This document shows, in pieces, positions 56,936-64,000 of a stretch of 64,000 nt of DNA. The position numbers and the translations under genes were made by a program. Position 1 is the stretch's first letter. Each line of letters opens with the position of its first letter. The notes beneath the pieces are model-generated. The model was not told the DNA's origin. It did no database searches and saw only the letters and a program-made list of their open reading frames with translations. The stretch spans positions 278,975,482 through 279,039,481 of the forward strand of contig CM069432.1 in NCBI GenBank assembly GCA_035610365.1, read 5' to 3'. The DNA comes from Aquatica leii (lineage: Eukaryota > Arthropoda > Insecta > Coleoptera > Lampyridae).

Positions 56936-59354
56936 TTGTGCAAGCTTAAAGGTATTCCAATTGTTTTATAAGGCCAATTACTTTATCCAGGAGATTTTGT
57001 CCACTTCACCAGTAGAACATATTTTAAAACACCTCACTTCCATCTATACCATACGATACACCTTGGTAACACTGCCATGCTGAAACGGCACTTTTAATCA
57101 AATCATCAATTATTATTATTATTAATTCCAAAAATTTGAAGGACCCTATCTGCAACCAACTAGCAATAAAAATACAATTACTATCATATAATTTAACACT
57201 CTCCGCAATATACTGTCCCCCTAGCTATAACCTAAAAAAGGACAGTTATAAAAATGTTTTGGTACACTAGGTCACACATTAGTAGCCAGAGGAAACTTTA
57301 ACATTGTGGGGTTCAGAAACTACTACTACTACTAAAGGAAGAAAACTATTAATAGTACTTAAGAACAAGAACTATTCCTATAGCTGCGGAGCGCGTTAAT
57401 TTTAATTCTGCTCGCCTTTTAATTGTTGAAAATAAAATTTTCTTACTCACGTTTTTGCGCTGCCGTTCTCCAGTTAGTCGTCGTGGTTCTGCTAGGCCTA
57501 GCTGTTGATCCACGGCGATGACCTCTTAACCCTTCTGCACGACAACACAAAACCCCACGTTTTCCGACACCAAAATTTAATGTTCTGCGATACAAAAGGC
57601 ACATGTGCATTCTATGCTAGCGTCATTTACGTACTGGCCTTTTGCGATAATTCTCGCTTTTCAAAAAATGGATTATGCGTATTAAAAGAAAAATTTATTC
57701 TCAACATAGTTTAATTATAAAATAAACTTAAGCGTTACGCGGTGTTAACAATTCCTTTTTATCAACCGGTACCCCCACGTATTGACCTACTAATCCCAAT
57801 AAAGCTCCAGATCCCCTTGAGTTTTTGTGACTGGCGGTATTTCGACACTTTCACACAAGCAGTACCAAACTATGACTTATCTTCTTACCACACGCCTATC
57901 ATAGCAACGATTAGTTTAACGGTTATAAATATATAATACTGTACTCAGACTTTAATTTTGGCCACCGGAACTGAAATTATCAGAGATAATTTGAATACCA
58001 AACCCCAAAACTCTTTCTAAGTTAACCCCAAAACTTTAAAAGAATGTTTTAGTAGCAAGCAACTACAGCAGAAAATATATTTTACAATGTATTTGAACAA
58101 TCCAACAGTAAGATTGGAACCTCAATCTTGTGAATCGTTTATCTACTTGTAACGACAATTTTTGGTATTTCGTCATTATTTCATCTGATGGATAGGCAAC
58201 TTTGCCATCACCCGTGTGATATATCCGACCTTGAACAATAGTCTTCGGCTTTATGGACGCAGAGGGCGCATTAATAGTTGACCTTCTAAGGAAAGTTTTC
58301 CGGTTCATTTTGTCTTGCGAATTTGTTATGGATGTGGCGGAAACGGATTGGTAAGAAAATGAAGTTTTCCCTGATCAATCGTCATCTAACGTAAAGAATG
58401 CTCGAATGTCGCTTTCGTAGAACGACATAGCTGAATATTTTCTAACCAAAGTCATAAAATAGGTTAGTATTTACACGTGGTGAATATTAGCGACGTACCA
58501 ACTATTTTTGGTTGTTTTAGCTTTCTTTTTTTTCATGGATTAACGGAGTCGTTAGATTGTTTATGGTTAACAAAAGCGCAATTTTTTTTGTGTGGTATAA
58601 TTCTACTTATGGCGTTCTATTGTGTAGTTTGAGTTCGCCGAGGATCAGTTGGAAGTAGTGCCACGTGCGAATGGGTATTTCTTAGGTAGTTTCTGACCAA
58701 AAAGGTATTTATGTATAATATAAGCTTCTGCCGGCATAATCAAGCGGGGAATACGGCAACACCTCGACCCTCGTCTAATCAAGCACTTCGGAGTTACCGA
58801 CTTGCGATCGCCCTAGCGTTGTGTCAAAATTTAAACAACGTTATAATTTTAATTTGAATGAATTAAGGACTGATTATGTAATATCTGTGCATTTGTTAAA
58901 TTTGTTCTTTCGTTAATACTTTAAAGCCTAATCAATGTCAATTTTGTTTATTCACTATAAATGTCAAAACTTTAATCATTAATGTGCGGGAATGTAACTA
59001 TCAGAGATTTGGAAGTACGCGTCGGATTGTGATTCTGTCGTAAAATGAATTTCGACTAATTTATACCGGTCGTAAGTCAAGATCTACGAGCGGCTTTAAA
59101 ATTTTACTTGCGGTAACGTATTTATTTTGCTACCGCTTATTGTATTGCGGCGGCGTATTTTAATCTAGTAAAAGCATATCTGCTTCCAGAGTCTATTTTA
59201 GACCTGCTTTAGCACTGTGATTTAATTGTTTTGTTATGTATATGTAATTTGCACCAATGGTGTAACAGTCGATACTCATCTTTCATCTTCAATAAAATTT
59301 CTCTTAATAAATAGTTGTTATTAATTTTGGGTATCTTTGATTTGGGAGTATACT
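56936..59354. other. Unassigned sequence with short trinucleotide runs
   Basis: Contains (TTA)n at about 57110-57123 and (ACT)n at about 57320-57335. The minus frame 58308-58063 (MNRKTFLRRSTINAPSASIK...) is 81 codons and unrecognised. The part 58740-58830 and 59050-59300 is less AT-rich; the latter ends with two AATAAA-type signals (59289-59312) and could be the end of an LTR or a 3' UTR, but nothing connects it to a gene. Confidence 0.3.
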
Positions 59355-59592
59355 TTGGGGGATTGCGGGTCTAGGATCTCCTATTCTCCTGCCTAGACAT
59401 CCTACGTTGTATTAAATTGCGAGAAAAGGTGGCGCAATCGGGCATTTAGCTTACCTAAGAATATTCTTTTTACTTCGATCTTTAACCTACGACATCTGCA
59501 GTGAGGCTAGCCGAAAGGTAACCGAAACATCTCAGTATAATAACTTCTTGTTTTTTCTTTTTCTCCACCTCCCTCATTGGAACGTAGCATAC
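59355..59592 (+). repeat. Dispersed repeat D, copy 2 (inverse of 23836-24063)
   Basis: TTGGGGGATTGCGGGTCTAG, CTGCCTAGACATC, CATCTGCAGTGAGGCTAGCC, GAAAGGTAACCGAAACATCT and CCACCTCCCTCATTGGAACG match the minus strand of copy 1 in the same order. Confidence 0.75.
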
Positions 59593-62500
59593 TCTATGTT
59601 GAAAAATCTACACATCTTACTATAGCGGAAACCAAACAAGAAGAGGGTTGACGTAAGAACACATTTATGCACATATTTATATTATAATCAAACTTGGCTA
59701 CTGATCTAAATTTTAAATTACACTTGCAGTAAAATTTTAGATTTGTTCAAAACATTTCTTTACTTAAATTGTAACTTTTATCTTTTCAAAACAAATCGCA
59801 TATTTATTAGAGATAAGTTGTTTCAAGAAACAACACGTTTATGTTACAAAAGAACTTGTTTAATAAAAATCATAATAAACGTATTTACCCATTTAGTTTT
59901 TAAACGTCTTAGAATTATTCTACCCGCCACTGGACCTTAAGTTGCAACCTTTTTTTTTTAATAAACCCAATGCAGTTTTTTAATCAATTTAAAATAGAAC
60001 TGTGTGATGTAGGTACTATCACAAGCTATATGAGAGAGCATGAAATAGAAAGTTTTCTACGTTGTGGTAAAAGTTGTTACGTTTTTTTATTTAGTAACGT
60101 TCTCAAATGAACGCACCAGTTTTCTTTTATTCAGTAACGTAAATATAAAATGTGCCTTTACTATTAGATGCGGGTTTGAACTAAGTCCAAAGTGTAGCGC
60201 ATGCGTTACTTGTATTTTGCTCCTTCTTGTCAGCTTGTCTTGTAGTTGCTAAACACGTAGTTTGACGCTGCTATAAAAATTTAATTTTAAATGGTCAACT
60301 CTTAGCTTGGTAAGTTTTCTAATCCACATTTTATTGTTGCTAACTTAGACAAATATTTACAGAGGGTTTTTTTATCTTTCCGATTTTCTTTATTTCCTTT
60401 GGCTGCTTGTTCCTAAATGTAACCGTTTACGAGGAATAAAAGGGTTCAAGATGGCGGGTGAAAGCCAACCTCGCACATCTCTCTTGCGTCGATGCTAAAG
60501 ATGGCGACGAGTGCCGTTATGTGTTATAATTACGATATCTGATTGAGACAATTTATCTAATCCTTACTGTTCGATTTGGAATAATTACGGCGAATGATCG
60601 TTTCTACAAGATTTCATTGAATGCAGCTTATGGAAATTTACAATGCTAATTTTCTTTTTTTAAGTTAAGTAAACGTAACTTCAATTATCAGCTTCTATCT
60701 ATTGTTGTAATTTTGCTTATGTGCTAACCTACATTAAATGTGAATTGTGGAGGTGCTGTCTTACTTTTGTATGTTTTAGCTACTTTCTTTTCCGACCACT
60801 AAGGACGAACACTTGGACAGAGCTCTGGACCAGTCAATCGATCGGTGTATGTAAAACATTGTTACGGTGACAGTAAGGTAGTATTCTATTGTTTACATTT
60901 TATGTAGTGTTATTTGTTTTTAACAATTCATAATTGGTCGTGTGATTGCGACTAGATCAAGTTTGCTTAAGCCTTTTAATTGAATACACGTTTACCTCAT
61001 TATTACTTCAATATTACTTAAATTTTTCTTTAAATATTACTACGTATGATTTAATTGTGTTTAATCGTACTTAATTTTACTTAATTTGTTTGGATTACTC
61101 TACGAGTAAGAAATTTGTTTCGACGATGATTGCACCGAGGGAAATTACTCCCTAACGGTAGAAATTACTAAGTTTCTTTAATTTGTGTTCTCGACTCGTA
61201 TGTATTTAGAGTCCATATTAACTTAGGTCTAATTTGCTTACTATATGTATATATTATTATATCTATTGTATCCTTAAGTAGTTAAGTATAGATACTGTAT
61301 ATGTATTTCTTTGCTCGGCTTTGGTAATTTAGCCAGAATTACACCTGTTAATTCAAAATAAACTACCTGGCGCCTGTATCTCTGGGTATGTTCTAAATCT
61401 TTTAAGCATCAAAGTGCATTTAATTTTATTATTATATAAGCTATCTCGAAATTCGGCTGCATTTTTCTTTCTAACCTACTTCCCCTCTCCTGAGCTAGGG
61501 CAATATTCTTTTGACTATTAATTCCAATTGGAATTTTTCTACATCCATTATTACTACCCCACTGCAGCTGGTAGGGGTTGGTAATAAAGTAAACCACTAA
61601 AAAATAAATTAAGTTTTACAAATTTTATAAAGAATTAAAAAAAGTTTCCACAAATTTTTTGGTTCAGGTCTCTATTAAATTAATTTAAATTTTTATTTAT
61701 AATGGAATATAGTAGTATACATATCTTGTAAGCAAATCAAAAAATGATATTAATTAGTTGAGCAAATTAAATTTAGCACTTTTAATAATTTGCTCATTTT
61801 AAAGTTTTAACAGTTTAAATTGACGTTTGTTTAAGTAACTAACTGTTTCACAAGAAAACAATACAAAAGCTCAAATTAATGCTAAACTTAAACACATATT
61901 TAAACAATGTAAGGAATAGCTATTGTTTCTACTCACTTTACATGCAAAAGTAATAGTTACCATTATTGAATTATAAATTATATTTTAGTTATAACTTGTA
62001 ACATGCAATGTAACGTTGTTCTCATAAATGTGTCTTAATGTAAAAACGTTAAAATTTTATTAATATTATATAAGACATAAAATTACAATTTTGTAAATAA
62101 AAATGCTAGAACGTAATGTATTTGTACGAATTTTTATTAATACAATACAATGTTGTTAATGACGGAAAACTTAGATACATAGACTTAAACAAACCTTAAT
62201 CGGCATTTAGTTACCTACCCAAGTTAGATACTAAGATTTTAATAAACAACGAACAGTCCAATTATAAGTAATAATTCGAAGCAAAATTCACGCCTTTACT
62301 GCTTTGTTGACTCCACTGTTTGTAAAATGTGTAGTCGTTTTGACATTTACCAGAGGGGAGGGAAAGTAACTTACACTTCTGTACTTATATAAATATATAA
62401 AATTTATATACTTGACATTGTAAACGTTCGATTTTATATAGACGCTATCCGTCACATTGTATGTAATTATTCTTTCTACTTAATTTTCCTCATTGGTTAT

Positions 62501-63593
62501 TTTTATTACGCTGTAAGGTATCTGTTGTTAAAGAATTGGTCAGTTTATTAACAGGATTAAACATTTTTTTTAATAAAATTATATATAAATTGGCGTTCAC
62601 AGGTAAAGTCTTTATGATGACGTTGTTATGTTACTTTCAATCCGTGTAACTTCTATTAGCCAGTTTCTTAAGGCTGCAAAACGGTTTTTTCAGCGATATA
62701 AATCTGCGGAAATCATAATCTTGCTTCGTAAATGGGTATACCCCTTTCATTAATCTCCACAAGCCGTACAATTCAAGTCAATGGTGCACACTTGTGAGAT
62801 TCGCATTATCGCTAATGTCCCGCGCCTTAACGTATTGTCCAGTGAAATTTTCCTAATTGTATTCGATGTATTAACTATCCATTCAGCCTTAAGCATTTTT
62901 TTAATTTTCTAAACCAATTTTAGATCATACTAAATCATTTTGCCTTCAGTTGTAAATTTTAAATCATCTTTAAATTTAATTAACGCATTTTGTTTTAAGT
63001 ACGCTGACGTTTTCTCAAGTTTCTTTAATTGTTTGAACGTAATGTAATGTAATCAAGGCTAGATTTATACACATAACGTCGTACGTGTAAGTTTGCATAC
63101 TACCCACGTTCTGCCACAAAGTAGTGAACGTTACTACTTGTTATAAGAAACTTTGGTGTGATAAGTTTTTAGTACTCATTTAATTCATTATTGGTAATTA
63201 TATATGTCGATTTGTTAATTTGTCGTGACTGCATGTAAACAACAGGGTTGATCCGTTACGATTTAAGTTATGGTCTTTGTTAATTATTTCATTTGCTATT
63301 AAAACCTCTAAATCTTTACTATTGCGTTAAAATAAACTTAGTAGTAGTAAATGTGTAAAAGTTGGCTACACTGCCACCTTTCAAGCAACACTGTTTGCAA
63401 CCAGTACAGTGACTCTTTTGACAGGTTTTGTTTTTGTTTTGCATGTTTTTAATTGTTCCCTAAAAGTACATTTTTTAAAAGTTTATTAATAATTACCCAA
63501 AGTACTTTAACTACTTATTATGTTTAACAAACGTGTAATTTAATTTTTTATTACTGGTAACAATTTTATATCTATTTTGTATAGTAAGACCTT
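59593..63593. other. Long AT-rich stretch, one LTR-like segment
   Basis: No recognisable gene in about 4 kb; the frames at 59743-59940, 60064-60252 and 61409-61597 (-) are unsupported. 60418-61343 is described separately. The stretch from 61600 to 63500 is very AT-rich. Confidence 0.3.
60418..61343 (+). other. LTR-like segment with AAGATGGCG motifs (tentative)
   Basis: It starts TGTAACCGTTTACGAGG and could end CAGAATTACA, giving TGTAA...TTACA ends like repeats A and B. Near its start are TCAAGATGGCGGGTG (60446) and AAAGATGGCGACGAG (60498), which match the Pho/YY1 core AAGATGGC. CTACCTGGCGCCTGTATC, which could act as a primer binding site, lies 24 bases beyond the end. No target duplication (TAAA before, CCTG after) and no second copy in the window, so this is weak. 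Confidence 0.3.
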
Positions 63594-64000
63594 ATGAAAG
63601 TTGTGAAGAAAGCTGAAAAAGAGTTTGTGATCCAAAAAATTTCTACTGACAAAAATACATGGTACTTAATGCCAGAAGAGTCTGCGGATATAAAACTACA
63701 CACACTTTCAGTAAGTAAAAAAATAATTTATAATGCCACACTAGTAATCAAAAACGTAAATGGTTATCAAACTGTAGACATTAAATTAGATGATGACATT
63801 GGGAAAAACCCTACAATTTTACCTCTTCAGAAAAATTACGTTTCATCTTTTGATACAAATTGCAAAATGACCTTCCAGCATTCGGTCAAGTGTTGCCAAA
63901 TAAATAAGCAGTTGATGACCTCGTCTTTATTGAAAATGGCAGCAGGATGAATTGGAATAAGTTAGACCCAGTTTAAATCGGACCTTTTCCTATCTTATCA
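63594..64000 (+). pseudogene. Retrotransposon relic with integrase GPY/F-like tail, runs off right edge
   Basis: The frame 63594-63947 encodes 118 residues (MKVVKKAEKEFVIQKISTDK...) that I do not recognise. In the neighbouring frame 63911-63999 reads AVDDLVFIENGSRMNWNKLD, then PV-stop-IGPFPILS. This corresponds to the GPY/F module at the end of Ty3/gypsy and related integrases (DLVxxENG...KLDPxxIGPFxI). It suggests that a retrotransposon pol relic continues beyond the window. One stop interrupts the module. The relation of the 118-residue frame to it is unclear. Confidence 0.5.

Noticed and set aside
1-64000. tRNA, rRNA or CRISPR arrays
   Set aside because: No cloverleaf with proper A and B boxes, no rRNA-like block and no regular spacer-repeat array was seen by eye. 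The only tandem arrays are small minisatellites.

Overview
The window reads as intergenic or intronic DNA from an arthropod, most likely an insect. It is strongly AT-rich by eye. It carries DNA transposons and retroelements that are typical together in insect genomes: piggyBac, pogo/Tigger, mariner, Ty3/gypsy, Ty1/copia, Penelope, jockey-type and R1-type elements. No prokaryotic gene organisation is present and I found no complete host protein-coding gene. A beetle would fit, but that is a guess. Almost every protein similarity is to a transposon protein in some stage of decay, so most coding entries are given as pseudogenes.

Layout: 1-0.7 kb, pogo/Tigger transposase relic (-) running off the left edge. 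1.9-7.0 kb, Ty3/gypsy gag-pol relic (+) split by a complete 2.1-kb piggyBac-like element (4336-6459, TTAA duplicated). 7.0-9.9 kb, nothing identified. 10.0-12.0 kb, second pogo/Tigger relic (+). 13.7-20.8 kb, a dense nest: a piggyBac N-terminal fragment, a jockey-like LINE fragment, then a Ty1/copia body cut in three by LTR-like insertions, one of which is itself interrupted by a solo LTR. 20.8-26.1 kb, mostly featureless with small repeats. 26.1-27.9 kb, third Tigger-like element (+). 29.87-30.07 kb, a putative host core promoter and untranslated first exon on the minus strand. 30.16-30.85 kb, Penelope reverse transcriptase relic (-). 30.9-31.0 kb, tail of an R1-type LINE. 35.5-35.9 kb, mariner-type transposase C terminus. 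37.37-38.06 kb, second copy of the LTR-like repeat from 16-18 kb. 38.06-40.19 kb, purine-rich LINE (-) lacking its RT half. 40.3-43.3 kb, an almost intact 3.0-kb piggyBac element with a four-exon transposase (-). 45.6-49.15 kb, jockey-clade LINE (-). 50.25-54.68 kb, nearly full-length R1-clade LINE (+). 55.6-56.9 kb, unidentified gag/ORF1-like relic (-). 58-63.6 kb, unassigned sequence with dispersed repeats. 63.6-64 kb, start of a retrotransposon integrase tail (+) running off the right edge.

The elements do not form a pathway. The interest lies in insertion order and structure: empty-site evidence for a solo LTR, an imperfect inverted pair of LTRs of more than 1 kb around a copia fragment, a piggyBac with three inferred introns and a lost catalytic Asp, a Tigger transposase with a possible PHD-like C terminus, and a candidate host promoter in a repeat desert.
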